Source: Paenibacillus roseus
GTDB lineage: Bacteria; Bacillota; Bacilli; Paenibacillales; Paenibacillaceae
Direction: 5' to 3'
DNA: 64,000 nucleotides
NCBI RefSeq assembly: GCF_016424485.1
Contig: NZ_JAELUP010000089.1
Location: forward strand, 118,012 to 182,011
Part shown: positions 27,350 to 36,258 of the stretch, piece by piece
How positions within the stretch are numbered: the stretch's first letter is position 1
How the letters are laid out: the number at the start of each line of letters is the position of its first letter
Translations under genes and position numbers: made by a program
Notes under the pieces: generated by a model
Told to the model about the DNA's origin: nothing
The model's database searches: none
What the model saw: only the letters and a program-made list of their open reading frames with translations

Positions 27350-29608
27350 ATGTCATCTAGATATTCCTTCTTAATCAAATTGATAGCGTTTACAATTTTC
27401 ATTAGCGCAGTTCCTTTGCTGGCCCTTGGCATGTATGCTTTTTTCCAGTCGACCTCAGCTGTACAGACTAAAGTCAATGAAGCAAATGTCTTTATTTTGC
27501 AGCAGTCGCAAAGTCGGGTCGAGCAAATTTTGAAAGTAATCGATCAGGTATCCGGCCGCTATGCAGAGACGCCGCTTGTCACGGAGGATGTGAAGAAGGA
27601 ACTGCGAATTGAGGATTTTCAGGAAATTGATTTGCTCGTAAAAGGACTGCTCGGCGTGCAGACGTATGAGCTTGGGGTCCGGGATGTGGAGCTTCACAGC
27701 TTGCAACACGGCTGGCATATCCGGAACGGCGGCTTTTATTTCGGGAATAACAAGTCGCAGGAGATCAACGATCTGAAGGGGAACTACAGCGTTGGGTGGA
27801 TACCGGAAACGTCATCGGCATTTGCAGGTATCCGGCTTGTGAAGATGATTCCTGCAAACGCGGCAGAGCCGAAAGGGTACATGTCTGTAAGGATGTCGAG
27901 CGGTGAACTGGTCAAGCTGCTGGCAGGCGGCTTTGCAACCGGCGAGACGATGATTTTGGATGACAAAATGAATGTAATTGTACACAGCGGCGGGAAGCTG
28001 ACCGGACAAAATATCGCTTCCGAAGGCTGGATACAGGATATGCAGCAGGCGGGGCGGCAGCAGGGGTACCTGAACAGCGTCGTGCTGGGTGAACCCAGCA
28101 GTGTGGTCTACAACCAGTCCCGTTACAACAATTGGACCTATGTATCGGTCATCCCGCTCGGAGAATCGACGAAGGAATCTGCGCTGATCGGTTGGGCGAC
28201 CTTCACTGCCTGTCTGGCGCTGGTGCTGATTGCAGCTCTGCTCTCCTATTGGGGGTCCAGACGCATGTACTTCCCGCTGAGGAGACTGCTTGAATTTACC
28301 GTGCGGACGGGCAAGCCGTCTGGAGCAAGCGGAGTGGTGCGCGACGAATTTCAGCGAATCAGCACGCACCTGGCGTTTCTTCACCAGTCCAATGAGCTGC
28401 TGGAGGACCGCATGAAGATTCAGTCCGTCCAGTTGGTCGACTACTTTATGCTCAAGCTGCTTCAGGGCGAGCTGCTCTCCGGCGAGCTTGCAGAGAAGAT
28501 GCAGCAATTCCAAATTCCGCAATGGCATAAACATGCAGTACTCCTGATGCAGATTGATACGCTGGATCAGACCCGTTACGAGGCGAAAGAGCAGGATTTG
28601 CTGCTGTTTGCGATCAATAATATTGCTTCGGAACTGATTCCGCCGCCGCAGCGGATTCATGCGATGCCGGTCGGCAACTATCAGGTAACGTTGGTCGGGA
28701 GCGATGCAGATACCCATGGGGAACTGCTTGCCGAGTTGAGTGTGCTTGCCGAATCCGTGCAAAAGGCGGTGGACGAATACCTGGGACTGAAAATCAGTGC
28801 AGGCATCAGCAGGCCATACGATGAAATGTACGCGACACCGCAAGCGTTTCTGGAAGCGAAGGAAGCTCTGCAATACCGGATTCGTCTGGGGGAGAAGGCG
28901 ATTTTGCATCTGGATGATCTGAAGCCCCAGCAGACTGCCAGTCATTATTACCCGCATCATCTGGCGTCCGAACTGGTACATTCCATTGCTTTTCTCGATG
29001 CTGTGCGCGCTGAAGAACTGCTGCGCAAGTTTATTCAGGAGGTGCTGCGGGTCGAGACGAACCCCCGGCTCTACAGAGTATCTTTCGCAATGCTGCTGAC
29101 GGATTTGGCACGGGCAGTCTATGAGACTGGCGATACGGATGAACTGTTCGCCCGCGACCAGCTCAACAAGTATGAGCAGCTGTTCGGTCTGAAAACCCCG
29201 CAGGAGATTGAGGCGTGGTTTCGGACGGGAATGATTGAGCCGATGATTGCGCTTGCCCGCAAGCGCCACGATTCTTCGGGCAAGCGTATCTCATGCTCGG
29301 TGCGGGAGCTGATTCATACATATTATGACAGCGATCTGACGCTGGAGCAGTGTGCGGCCCGGCTTCATTACAGCACGCATTATGTCCGCCGGATGTTCCG
29401 CAAGGAGACCGGGCTGAGTTTCAGCGAATATCTGGCCTCCTACCGGCATGAGAAGGCGAAGGGGTGGCTGAGCGGCACGAACATGAAAATTACGGAGATT
29501 GCCGAACGGCTTCAATATACGAATGCACAAAATTTTATCCGGCAGTTTCGCAAGCTGGAGGGCATGACGCCGGGGCAGTACAGGGAGCAGAAGCTGGCGG
29601 AGATGTAG
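27350..29608 (+). CDS. Membrane-bound AraC-family regulator (sensor-regulator)
   Basis: The start is the ATG at 27350 after GGGGGAG. The 752-residue length is typical of the Paenibacillus family with an outside sensor and an AraC DNA-binding end. It has a membrane helix at about 9-31, an extracytoplasmic sensor (32-280), a second helix (about 283-303), a HAMP-like linker, a middle regulatory region (about 390-640) and two helix-turn-helix motifs at the C-terminus (about 655-750), with L-T-L-E-Q-C-A-A-R-L-H-Y-S-T-H-Y-V-R-R-M-F-R-K-E-T-G and F-I-R-Q-F-R-K-L-E-G-M-T-P-G-Q-Y-R. Such proteins usually sense a sugar outside and activate the adjacent ABC importer and sugar-degrading genes. The importer follows here behind a terminator. 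Confidence 0.88.
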   Translation: MSSRYSFLIKLIAFTIFISAVPLLALGMYAFFQSTSAVQTKVNEANVFILQQSQSRVEQILKVIDQVSGRYAETPLVTEDVKKELRIEDFQEIDLLVKGLLGVQTYELGVRDVELHSLQHGWHIRNGGFYFGNNKSQEINDLKGNYSVGWIPETSSAFAGIRLVKMIPANAAEPKGYMSVRMSSGELVKLLAGGFATGETMILDDKMNVIVHSGGKLTGQNIASEGWIQDMQQAGRQQGYLNSVVLGEPSSVVYNQSRYNNWTYVSVIPLGESTKESALIGWATFTACLALVLIAALLSYWGSRRMYFPLRRLLEFTVRTGKPSGASGVVRDEFQRISTHLAFLHQSNELLEDRMKIQSVQLVDYFMLKLLQGELLSGELAEKMQQFQIPQWHKHAVLLMQIDTLDQTRYEAKEQDLLLFAINNIASELIPPPQRIHAMPVGNYQVTLVGSDADTHGELLAELSVLAESVQKAVDEYLGLKISAGISRPYDEMYATPQAFLEAKEALQYRIRLGEKAILHLDDLKPQQTASHYYPHHLASELVHSIAFLDAVRAEELLRKFIQEVLRVETNPRLYRVSFAMLLTDLARAVYETGDTDELFARDQLNKYEQLFGLKTPQEIEAWFRTGMIEPMIALARKRHDSSGKRISCSVRELIHTYYDSDLTLEQCAARLHYSTHYVRRMFRKETGLSFSEYLASYRHEKAKGWLSGTNMKITEIAERLQYTNAQNFIRQFRKLEGMTPGQYREQKLAEM

Positions 29609-29653
29609 CTGCGGCAGCCGAAAGGATAAAGCTCCGCATGATTCATACGAACC

Positions 29654-29702
29654 AAAGGAGGTCTTGATTCTACTTGATGTAGAGTCAAGACCTCCTTTTT
29701 TC
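29654..29702 (+). terminator. Terminator after the AraC-type regulator
   Basis: AAAGGAGGTCTTGA (29654-29667) pairs with TCAAGACCTCCTTT (29685-29698), with a further inner stem, followed by a T run. Confidence 0.85.
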
Positions 29703-29883
29703 TCCGTTTTTAAGTGTCCTGCACCGGTTCCCAAATGATTATCCGCTGGGTCGCAGGTGATTACCGCTCGGGGACAAACCCGTGCTGCGCCTGGTTTTTT
29801 GCAAGTGGAGCGCTGCGGATTATTGAAGGCAATTCCGCTTTTGCTTATGCTGGCCCTACCCGAATAATCAAGGAGGAAGACGA

Positions 29884-30837
29884 ATGGCGGAAACGACGAT
29901 TTTACCGGACCGCGCAGTGACCCGGCGGCGGGGCAACCGAATGCTGGCGCGGTTGTTGAAGAACAAATGGCTCTACCTGATGGCGCTTCCGGGGATGCTC
30001 TATTTTATTATTTTCCGGTATTTCCCGATGTGGGGACTGCTTATTTCGTTTCAGGATTATCAGCCGTCGCTTGGCATGCTGCAAAGCAAGTGGGTCGGCT
30101 TCGAGCACTTCCAGCGGTTTTTCTTTGACGCATCATTTGGCATGCTGTTTCGGAATACGCTGCTGCTTGCTTTTTACAATCTGGTGTTCTTCTTTCCGCT
30201 GCCGATCGTGTTGGCGCTGCTGTTAAATGAAATTCGCAGGGAGATGTTCAAGCGCTTTATTCAAACGATTGTCTATGTGCCGCATTTCGTATCCTGGGTT
30301 GTAGTGGTGGGGATTTCATATATTTTCTTCACCACGGAAGGCGGTATTGTCAACGATATTCTGGCGGCGCTTGGGCTGCCCAAGATCAATTTTCTCATGT
30401 CGGAAGAGTGGTTCCGGTCGATGATTATCGCGCAAGTGGTCTGGAAAGAGACAGGGTGGGGCACGATTATTTTCCTGGCGGCGCTTGCAGGAGTTGATCA
30501 GCAGCTTTACGAGGCGGCGAGAATTGACGGAGCGGGTCGTTTCAGGCAGCTATGGCATATTACGCTTCCGGCGATTCGCAGCGTCATTGTCATTTTGCTC
30601 ATTCTAAGGCTTGGCAATTTCCTCGACACGGGCTTCGAGCAGATTTTTCTGATGCTTAACTCCATGAACCGTGAGGTTGGGGAAGTATTCGATACGTATG
30701 TTTACAATGTCGGGATTCAGCAGGGCCAGTTCAGTTACAGTACAGCGGTCGGACTTTTCAAATCGGTGATCGGACTGCTGCTGGTATTGGGCGCGAACAA
30801 GCTGGCCAAAAAATTCGGCGAAAGCGGCCTCTTTTAA
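29884..30837 (+). CDS. Sugar ABC transporter permease, LplB/YteP type
   Basis: The 317-residue permease has six membrane helices and the EAA loop Y-E-A-A-R-I-D-G-A-G-R-F-R-Q-L-W-H-I-T-L-P (about residues 210-230) that contacts the ATPase. AAGGAGGAAG precedes the ATG. It is the first gene of a sugar importer with the next two genes and lies downstream of the membrane AraC regulator. Relatives import oligosaccharides such as polygalacturonan-derived or complex plant sugars. No ATPase gene is in the cluster, so it probably shares a general one (MsmX type). Confidence 0.88.
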   Translation: MAETTILPDRAVTRRRGNRMLARLLKNKWLYLMALPGMLYFIIFRYFPMWGLLISFQDYQPSLGMLQSKWVGFEHFQRFFFDASFGMLFRNTLLLAFYNLVFFFPLPIVLALLLNEIRREMFKRFIQTIVYVPHFVSWVVVVGISYIFFTTEGGIVNDILAALGLPKINFLMSEEWFRSMIIAQVVWKETGWGTIIFLAALAGVDQQLYEAARIDGAGRFRQLWHITLPAIRSVIVILLILRLGNFLDTGFEQIFLMLNSMNREVGEVFDTYVYNVGIQQGQFSYSTAVGLFKSVIGLLLVLGANKLAKKFGESGLF

Positions 30838-30849
30838 GGAGATGATGAC

Positions 30850-31728
30850 ATGATTGGCAGAAGCTTGAGCAGCCGTTTCTTTGACGGATTGAACTATATC
30901 TTCCTGTCCCTGGTTGCCTTGGTCACGATCATACCGTTCATTTATATCGTGTCGGTTTCATTTGCTGCGCCGGAGGAGGTGCTGCGCCGCGGGTTTATTT
31001 TATTCCCGACTACCTTTTCATTGGAAGGCTACAAATATATCTTCTCCACCGGCACTATTATTCGAAGCCTGGGCATTACAGTCGGTATTACGGTAATCGG
31101 CACGATCATTAATTTGCTCTTTACCGCATTGCTCGCCTATCCGTTGTCGAGACAGGACTTTAGCGGGCGAAATGTGTTTATGATGCTGGTCGTATTCACG
31201 ATGCTCTTTAATGGCGGCATTCTTCCAACCTTCCTTGTCGTAAAAGCGTTCGGGATGCTGAATACGTATTGGGCGTTGCTCATTCCCAATGCCATTAGCG
31301 CTTTTAATCTCATTGTCGTCGTCAGCTTTTTCCGTCAATTGCCGGAAGGACTGGAGGAGGCGGCTAAAATCGACGGATGCAATGATTTGGGGCTGCTGTT
31401 TCGCATTGTACTGCCGCTGTCGGCTCCTGTGCTGGCGACATTCGCTTTATTTTACGCGGTAGGTCATTGGAATACGTTCTTCAATGCGATTTTGTACATT
31501 AACAATGCCGATATGTGGCCGATTCAGGTATGGCTGCGCCAGATTGTCATCTTATCCCAGGGGGGAATCGGCGACTCTACCCAATTTGACCAGAACTATA
31601 TTGCTCCGCCGTCGCAGATTATCAAGATGGCTGTCATCGTCATTTCGACAGTTCCGATCCTGGTTGTATATCCCTTTCTGCAAAAGCATTTTGCCAAAGG
31701 CGTGCTGCTGGGCTCTGTAAAAGGCTGA
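30850..31728 (+). CDS. Sugar ABC transporter permease, LplC/YtcP type
   Basis: The second permease of the importer has 292 residues, six membrane helices and the EAA motif E-E-A-A-K-I-D-G-C-N-D-L-G-L-L-F-R-I-V-L-P. It starts 12 bases after the first permease with AAGGAGATGATG as the ribosome binding site. It forms a heterodimeric channel with the previous product. A hairpin separates it from the binding-protein gene. Confidence 0.88.
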   Translation: MIGRSLSSRFFDGLNYIFLSLVALVTIIPFIYIVSVSFAAPEEVLRRGFILFPTTFSLEGYKYIFSTGTIIRSLGITVGITVIGTIINLLFTALLAYPLSRQDFSGRNVFMMLVVFTMLFNGGILPTFLVVKAFGMLNTYWALLIPNAISAFNLIVVVSFFRQLPEGLEEAAKIDGCNDLGLLFRIVLPLSAPVLATFALFYAVGHWNTFFNAILYINNADMWPIQVWLRQIVILSQGGIGDSTQFDQNYIAPPSQIIKMAVIVISTVPILVVYPFLQKHFAKGVLLGSVKG

Positions 31729-31733
31729 TCGAA

Positions 31734-31756
31734 TTTCCGCCACTTGCTGGCGGAAA
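31734..31756 (+). terminator. Intercistronic hairpin
   Basis: TTTCCGCCA (31734-31742) pairs with TGGCGGAAA (31748-31756) between the permease and the binding-protein gene. No T run follows, so it more likely protects mRNA or tunes expression than ends transcription. Confidence 0.6.
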
Positions 31757-31793
31757 GACTTTCACATAAAATTATCTATAGGGAGGCAATTCC

Positions 31794-33317
31794 ATGAAGA
31801 ACTGGCAAATAAAATGGAAGAAAACAGGTATTCTGATCATGGGGGTCATGCTCGGAACTACTCTTCTGGCGGGCTGTGGAGGGAATGCGAACAAGCCGGA
31901 AGGCGGCACCAACAAAGCTGTGACGGGAGAGAGCCAGGGGCCGCTCAAGCTGAGTATCATGTCCCTGATGTATGCCGAGCCGCCCAAGGCTGACAGTGAT
32001 GTGCAAAAGGCGGTTGAAGCGTACACGAATACCAAGCTGGATATTTCCTGGGTTCCGAATTCCATGTACAAGGACAAGGTGAACGTGACGATCGGCTCTG
32101 GAGAGTTGCCTAAGGCCATGCTGGTACAAAACAACAAGGATTCGAATATTCTGAATGCCGTTCGTTCCGGCGCCTTCTGGGAAGTCGGACCATATATCGA
32201 TGACTATCCGAATTTGTCCAAAATGAGCAAGGCGGTATTTGACAACATCAAGGTGGACGGCAAAATCTACGGGTTGTACCGTGCCAGAGATCTATCTACG
32301 TTCGGCATCATTTTCCGCAGCGACTGGCTGAAAAATGTCGGTCTGAGCGAACCGAAGACAATCGATGACCTTTATGCGGTTTTGAAAGCATTTACACTGG
32401 ATGATCCGGACAAAAACGGAAAACAGGATACAGTTGGCCTGACCGAGGACAAGGCGATGGAAGGCTTTAATGTTATCGCGTCGTACATGGGCGCTCCTAA
32501 CGGCTGGGAGGTCAAGGACGGCAAGCTGAGCCCGGACTTTTTGGCGCCGGAATATTTTGAAGCGATGCAATTTTACAAGAAGCTCTATGACGAAGGGTTG
32601 ATCAAGCAAGACTTCCCGGTGCTGAACAACCAGCAGAAGAAGGATGATATCAATCAAGGCAAGGCTGGCTTGGTTATTTCCAATATGATCGATGCTGCAG
32701 CCTACCAGGCCTCGCTTACGAAGACTTTCCCGGGAGCCGATGTAGATGTAGTCAGCCGCATCCAGGGGCCGAAGGGTGAGCGTACGCCAGGCGGTCAGGG
32801 TTATAACAGCGTATTCATGTTCCCGAAATCGAGCGTGAAAACAGAAGAGGAACTGAAGCAGATTCTGGGCTTCTTCGATAAGCTTTCCGATCAGACGATG
32901 CTGGATTTGCTCGGCTGGGGCTCTGAAGGCAAGCATTATAAGTTGGAGAACAACAAGCCGGTATTTATCGATCAGAAGTTGTTTGATACCGAGGTTGGTT
33001 CCAGCTATCTGCAATTGCAAGTGGCGAAATATACGGCGAAGACGCCGGGTCTGGAAACCCCGCTTATGGAGAAATATGCAAAGATGATTCGTGAAAACGA
33101 AGAAATTGCCGTGAACAATCCGTCCAACCCGCTCGTATCGGATACAATGACAACGAAGGGTACGGAGATCAGACCCATCATTGAGGATGCGCGCGCGAAA
33201 TTTATTCTGGGCAAAATTGATGAGGCGGGCTGGCAAAAAGCGATTGACGATTGGCGGAAAGCTGGCGGCGACAAGATTATAGAGGAATTCAGCGCACATT
33301 ACGCGCAAATCAATTAA
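31794..33317 (+). CDS. Extracellular sugar-binding lipoprotein (LipO/YtcQ type)
   Basis: The 507-residue substrate-binding protein is anchored by a lipobox L-A-G-C (Cys near residue 28) after an N-terminal hydrophobic stretch. The mature part has the clamshell features of type-1 family solute-binding proteins used by LplB/LplC permeases (Y-P-N-L-S-K-M, G-K-I-Y-G-L-Y, R-S-D-W-L-K-N-V-G-L). GGGAGG precedes the ATG. It captures the sugar and delivers it to the two permeases encoded just upstream. Length is normal for the family. Confidence 0.88.
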   Translation: MKNWQIKWKKTGILIMGVMLGTTLLAGCGGNANKPEGGTNKAVTGESQGPLKLSIMSLMYAEPPKADSDVQKAVEAYTNTKLDISWVPNSMYKDKVNVTIGSGELPKAMLVQNNKDSNILNAVRSGAFWEVGPYIDDYPNLSKMSKAVFDNIKVDGKIYGLYRARDLSTFGIIFRSDWLKNVGLSEPKTIDDLYAVLKAFTLDDPDKNGKQDTVGLTEDKAMEGFNVIASYMGAPNGWEVKDGKLSPDFLAPEYFEAMQFYKKLYDEGLIKQDFPVLNNQQKKDDINQGKAGLVISNMIDAAAYQASLTKTFPGADVDVVSRIQGPKGERTPGGQGYNSVFMFPKSSVKTEEELKQILGFFDKLSDQTMLDLLGWGSEGKHYKLENNKPVFIDQKLFDTEVGSSYLQLQVAKYTAKTPGLETPLMEKYAKMIRENEEIAVNNPSNPLVSDTMTTKGTEIRPIIEDARAKFILGKIDEAGWQKAIDDWRKAGGDKIIEEFSAHYAQIN

Positions 33318-33334
33318 AAACTCGAAATTCGGGA

Positions 33335-33360
33335 GAGAGGCGAAAAAACGCCTCTCCTTT
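33335..33360 (+). terminator. Terminator after the sugar importer
   Basis: GAGAGGCG (33335-33342) pairs with CGCCTCTC (33349-33356) across an A6 loop, followed by CTTT. The next gene begins soon after, so read-through is possible. Confidence 0.65.
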
Positions 33361-33393
33361 CGGACGTTAAGGGGAAAAAGGAGAGAGCTTAGG

Positions 33394-34119
33394 ATGACGG
33401 GAATAAAAACCGTAATGGTATCGGGGACAGATCGGGGAATCGGACTGGAGCTGGTCAAGCAGTTGCTGCAGGGCGATTATACTGTATTTGCCGGGGGGAT
33501 TGCCCCGGATGAAGCGGCGCTGGGACAGCTTTCGAATCAGTATCCGGGGAGACTGCACGGGTTTCGGCTTGATGTCAGCAGTGATAACAGCGTCAAAGAA
33601 GCGGCCAATCGAATTGCCGGGGTAACGGACAGGCTCGATTTGCTCATTAACAACGCTGCTATTTTGGGCGATATTGATGCAACGATAGAAGATTCGCTTG
33701 ATTTCGAGGAAATTCAGCGTATTTACAATATAACGGCGCTTGGCGCAATCCGTTTGTCCAATGCACTAATCGGCCCGATTATGAATGGAGGCAAGCTAAT
33801 CGTCAATATTACATCGGAGGCTGGAAGCATCGGATTGAGCCATCGCGAAAGCTGGTTCGGGTACAGCATGGCGAAGGCGGCTCTTAATATGGGTTCCACC
33901 ATCATTCACCGCAAAATCAGCAAGAAGGGCGGACGCGTGCTTCTGCTTCATCCGGGCTGGGTGAAGTCCTTCATGAGAGGGAAGTGGGATAATGGCGGAA
34001 TTTACTCTCCGGAAGAAGCGGCGTCCAATCTGCTGAACCAAATCGCCCAGCATAAAGATGAAATCCGTGACTTGCCTTTATATATTGAAGCGGATACGGG
34101 GAAGGAATTGCCTTGGTAG
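33394..34119 (+). CDS. Short-chain dehydrogenase/reductase
   Basis: The 241-residue SDR enzyme starts behind AAGGAGAGAG. It has the cofactor-binding turn V-S-G-T-D-R-G-I-G-L-E-L (near 10-21), the N-N-A motif (L-I-N-N-A-A) and the catalytic Ser and Y-S-M-A-K around 155. The glycine-rich motif reads T-D-R-G-I-G, a slight variant of T-G-x-x-x-G-I-G. It oxidises or reduces an alcohol or sugar with NAD(P); the substrate is unknown. It lies directly after the sugar importer and may process the imported sugar, but the hairpin between them weakens that link. Confidence 0.85.
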   Translation: MTGIKTVMVSGTDRGIGLELVKQLLQGDYTVFAGGIAPDEAALGQLSNQYPGRLHGFRLDVSSDNSVKEAANRIAGVTDRLDLLINNAAILGDIDATIEDSLDFEEIQRIYNITALGAIRLSNALIGPIMNGGKLIVNITSEAGSIGLSHRESWFGYSMAKAALNMGSTIIHRKISKKGGRVLLLHPGWVKSFMRGKWDNGGIYSPEEAASNLLNQIAQHKDEIRDLPLYIEADTGKELPW

Positions 34120-34184
34120 AAAGATCAGCGCCTGACCTTTAGAAGAGGGGAACACTGCGTGGCAGAGGATTCTTCCGATCACGG

Positions 34185-34239
34185 TTAAAGCCCGATTCCT
34201 TTATTTCATAGAAGTTCATCAGGGGGAATCGGGCTTTAA
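34185..34239 (+). terminator. Long inverted repeat after the dehydrogenase gene
   Basis: TTAAAGCCCGATTCC (34185-34199) pairs perfectly with GGAATCGGGCTTTAA (34225-34239). The 25-base loop and lack of a T run make it less typical, but it probably ends this transcript. Confidence 0.6.
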
Positions 34240-34305
34240 AGACGACTACTAGGGAAACCGCTTTCTTATATCTTTGAAAAAAGGATGGCTCACCAAGTCA
34301 AGGTT

Positions 34306-34422
34306 TTATCCAAGCCGAATAATTTTCTCTTCGATCTGCCGTTGTTCCTCTTCGTCCCGCACGACGGTAATTTCGAATGCGCTGCGACTTCGAATCAAGG
34401 AGAATTGTAAAGTTTGTAAACA
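34306..34422 (-). pseudogene. Possible C-terminal gene fragment
   Basis: The minus strand reads F-S-L-I-R-S-R-S-A-F-E-I-T-V-V-R-D-E-E-E-Q-R-Q-I and then E-E-K-I-I-R-L-G before a stop, which looks like real protein. There is no start codon in frame and no similar sequence beyond it, so it would be the leftover end of a lost gene. No family is recognised. Confidence 0.3.
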
Positions 34423-34649
34423 TAAGAGACAGAAAAAAACAGCAAATAAACCGTTTTCAAATTTTAAAAGTGAATCAAAAATTACCGCCTTCCAATGATA
34501 ACCAAAAAGGACTTTTTTTCAGTAAAACGCTTAACCACAAACGATTTTTCCTCTTTACTTCCCCCTGAACAGTGTCGCTTTATATGCCTAAAATTCCCTT
34601 TGTTTTACGTTTTCGTCCCGTTTTCTGCTACATAAAGTCGCCCTAAATT

Positions 34650-34703
34650 TTGACATAATCTTAACAACCGCAACCATTTGTTGTAACAATCGAGCTCTAT
34701 AAT
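34650..34703 (+). promoter_or_regulatory. Promoter region with repeated TTNACA boxes
   Basis: TTGACA (34650-34655) and TTAACA (34661-34666) are 5 bases apart, the arrangement of PhoP-type boxes, although the first has G at position 3. A perfect -10 TATAAT lies at 34698-34703 without a good -35 at the right distance, which suits an activator-dependent promoter. The activator is a guess. Confidence 0.35.
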
Positions 34704-34766
34704 TCGGATTAGCTTGATTCCGGCATTTATGTTTTGTTTACAATTCCTTTCATTGTAGGAGGTCGG

Positions 34767-34802
34767 ATGCCGGGGAATCAGGCGGCGCAGACAAGCCAAT
34801 GA
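34767..34802 (+). CDS. Possible 11-codon upstream ORF in the leader
   Basis: AGGAGG (34757-34762) stands 4 bases before an ATG that opens a tiny ORF, M-P-G-N-Q-A-A-Q-T-S-Q. The site is the best ribosome binding site in this leader, yet no larger gene starts there. It may control translation or transcription of the downstream gene. Confidence 0.3.
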   Translation: MPGNQAAQTSQ

Positions 34803-34827
34803 GATTTTGAAAAAATGGGGGAATGCG

Positions 34828-34953
34828 GTGGTCATAAGGAACGTGATTGCAGTGGGAGTCTTAGTTCGAAACGAACCCTTTGCCTGTGAAAGGACGGACA
34901 GGCCGTTGACGCTTGAAAACGAAAAAATATGGTTAAGGGAGCTAAGCCAATGA
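34828..34953 (+). CDS. Possible 41-codon upstream ORF coupled to the Vps62-like gene
   Basis: GTG at 34828 follows GGGGGA (34817-34822). The ORF (I-R-N-V-I-A-V-G-V-L-V-R-N-E-P-F and so on) ends in TGA at 34951-34953, overlapping the ATG of the next gene (ATGA). This suggests translational coupling. It is too short for a family call and may be chance. Confidence 0.25.
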   Translation: MVIRNVIAVGVLVRNEPFACERTDRPLTLENEKIWLRELSQ

Positions 34954-36188
34954 AGAAAATGTTCAAAATCTCGGTTTTGACGCTTCTTGTTTCAGCGCTT
35001 GTTGGTTCAAATTTTGCAGTGAAGCCTGATTATGCAAATGCAGGAAGTTATCTTCCGGTAACGGCGTATGATAATTCTCCTTATGGAGGAGCATCTCAAC
35101 AATTTGATGTTGGCAGTTACAATGTAAATGATTTGAAAAACGGCGTAGGCAATGACAAGATATCGTCGCTCCGTGTAGCACCTGGCTATAAAGTGACCTT
35201 GTACAAAGACCAAAATTTCTCCGGTGCGTCCAAAGTATTTACGGCAGATGCCATGTTCGTAGGAGCAGATTTCAATGACCTGACCTCAAGCCTTGTTGTT
35301 GAAAAAATTTCTCCACTGGATTCCACTAGCGTCGCTGTTCCGAATAATTCATACGATGCGCAATCAAAGCGCCAACTGCTGCAAACCTTCGCGCCAAGAA
35401 TCTGGTTTGCTCAAGGTGAAGTGTACTTCCCGTCTTCTGTCGAGTATACCCTCCCTTATGTAGACCGCTACGTGAACAGCAGTTCAGGCCAATACGAATT
35501 TAAAACGAAAACACCGCTTAATCCTTACGATCTCAAGCTTCCTTACTTCAAGGGCGATCTGGCTAATGCACCGATCTATGCTTTCTGGGTAGAGAAAGAG
35601 TACAACAACGTTGATCTGGTCTACTTCCAGTTCTCTCCGTACGATCTGGGCAAAACGGTACTCGGCACTGAAGTGGGCAACCATGTAGGCGATTTTGAAC
35701 GGGTTACTGTAAGGCTGGCCAAGTTTGTTCACAACAATACGAACTATTTGAAGCCGGTTCAGGTACTCTACGGAGCCCATTTCTTCGCAAATACGTACAG
35801 TTGGAGTGAAGTGAACAAGATTAACGGTACTCATCCGGTAGCTTACTCCGCATTCGGCTCCCACGGTATGTGGAAGGATGCAGGCAACCATGTGTACAAA
35901 GATCTGGTCGTTGTGCAATTAACCGACGTAACAAACCAAGGCACAGCATGGGATACCTGGAACAGTCTCCAGGCATTTGAGTACTATCCGAACCAATCGA
36001 CAGGCGTGGGACTCGGCAATCCTTGGCCGACATGGCTGAATAAGGATTATAACAACCCGAACAGCTTATCAGTTGCTCGCTTTGGAAATCCGACTCAAGG
36101 TACCTTCTTCGGACAACCCCTGCTTGCAGGCGGACCGGCAGGACCGCAGGAAAAGGCCTCGTTGACAGACGCAACTTTGCTGGATTAG
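34950..36188 (+). CDS. Secreted betagamma-crystallin / Vps62-like protein
   Basis: The start is the ATG at 34950 behind AAGGGAG; an ATG 21 bases upstream covers that site. The 412-residue product has a signal peptide (about 1-30, ending N-A-G). Residues 32-122 form a betagamma-crystallin-like Greek-key pair: V-T-L-Y-K-D-Q-N-F-S-G-A-S-K-V-F with N-D-L-T-S-S-L. The rest (about 135-390) is Vps62-like, with P-R-I-W-F-A-Q-G-E-V-Y-F-P-S-S-V-E-Y, H-V-G-D-F-E-R-V (usual H-x-G-D-W-E-x-V) and A-Y-S-A-F-G-S-H-G. Crystallin repeats in bacteria often bind calcium. The Vps62 domain has no established activity; its H-x-G-D-x-E and S-H-G residues suggest a metal-bound site. It is a secreted effector or enzyme of unknown target. 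Confidence 0.8.
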   Translation: MKKMFKISVLTLLVSALVGSNFAVKPDYANAGSYLPVTAYDNSPYGGASQQFDVGSYNVNDLKNGVGNDKISSLRVAPGYKVTLYKDQNFSGASKVFTADAMFVGADFNDLTSSLVVEKISPLDSTSVAVPNNSYDAQSKRQLLQTFAPRIWFAQGEVYFPSSVEYTLPYVDRYVNSSSGQYEFKTKTPLNPYDLKLPYFKGDLANAPIYAFWVEKEYNNVDLVYFQFSPYDLGKTVLGTEVGNHVGDFERVTVRLAKFVHNNTNYLKPVQVLYGAHFFANTYSWSEVNKINGTHPVAYSAFGSHGMWKDAGNHVYKDLVVVQLTDVTNQGTAWDTWNSLQAFEYYPNQSTGVGLGNPWPTWLNKDYNNPNSLSVARFGNPTQGTFFGQPLLAGGPAGPQEKASLTDATLLD

Positions 36189-36258
36189 TTTTTGCAGGAC
36201 AAGCTTCATACTTACCGGAATCATATAATTCTTAATTGAGAGAATGGGGAGTTTCACG

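Larger units (their letters stand above)
34240..34949. other. Long intergenic region before the Vps62-like gene
   Basis: Of this stretch, 34306-34422 may be a gene relic on the minus strand, 34423-34649 is AT-rich with nothing recognised, and 34650-34949 looks like a promoter and structured leader for the downstream gene. Confidence 0.4.

Noticed and set aside
27812..29269. 485-codon open frame on the minus strand
   Set aside because: It is antisense to the AraC-type regulator and its product is rich in Leu, His, Arg and Gln without any domain; a mirror of the coding strand.
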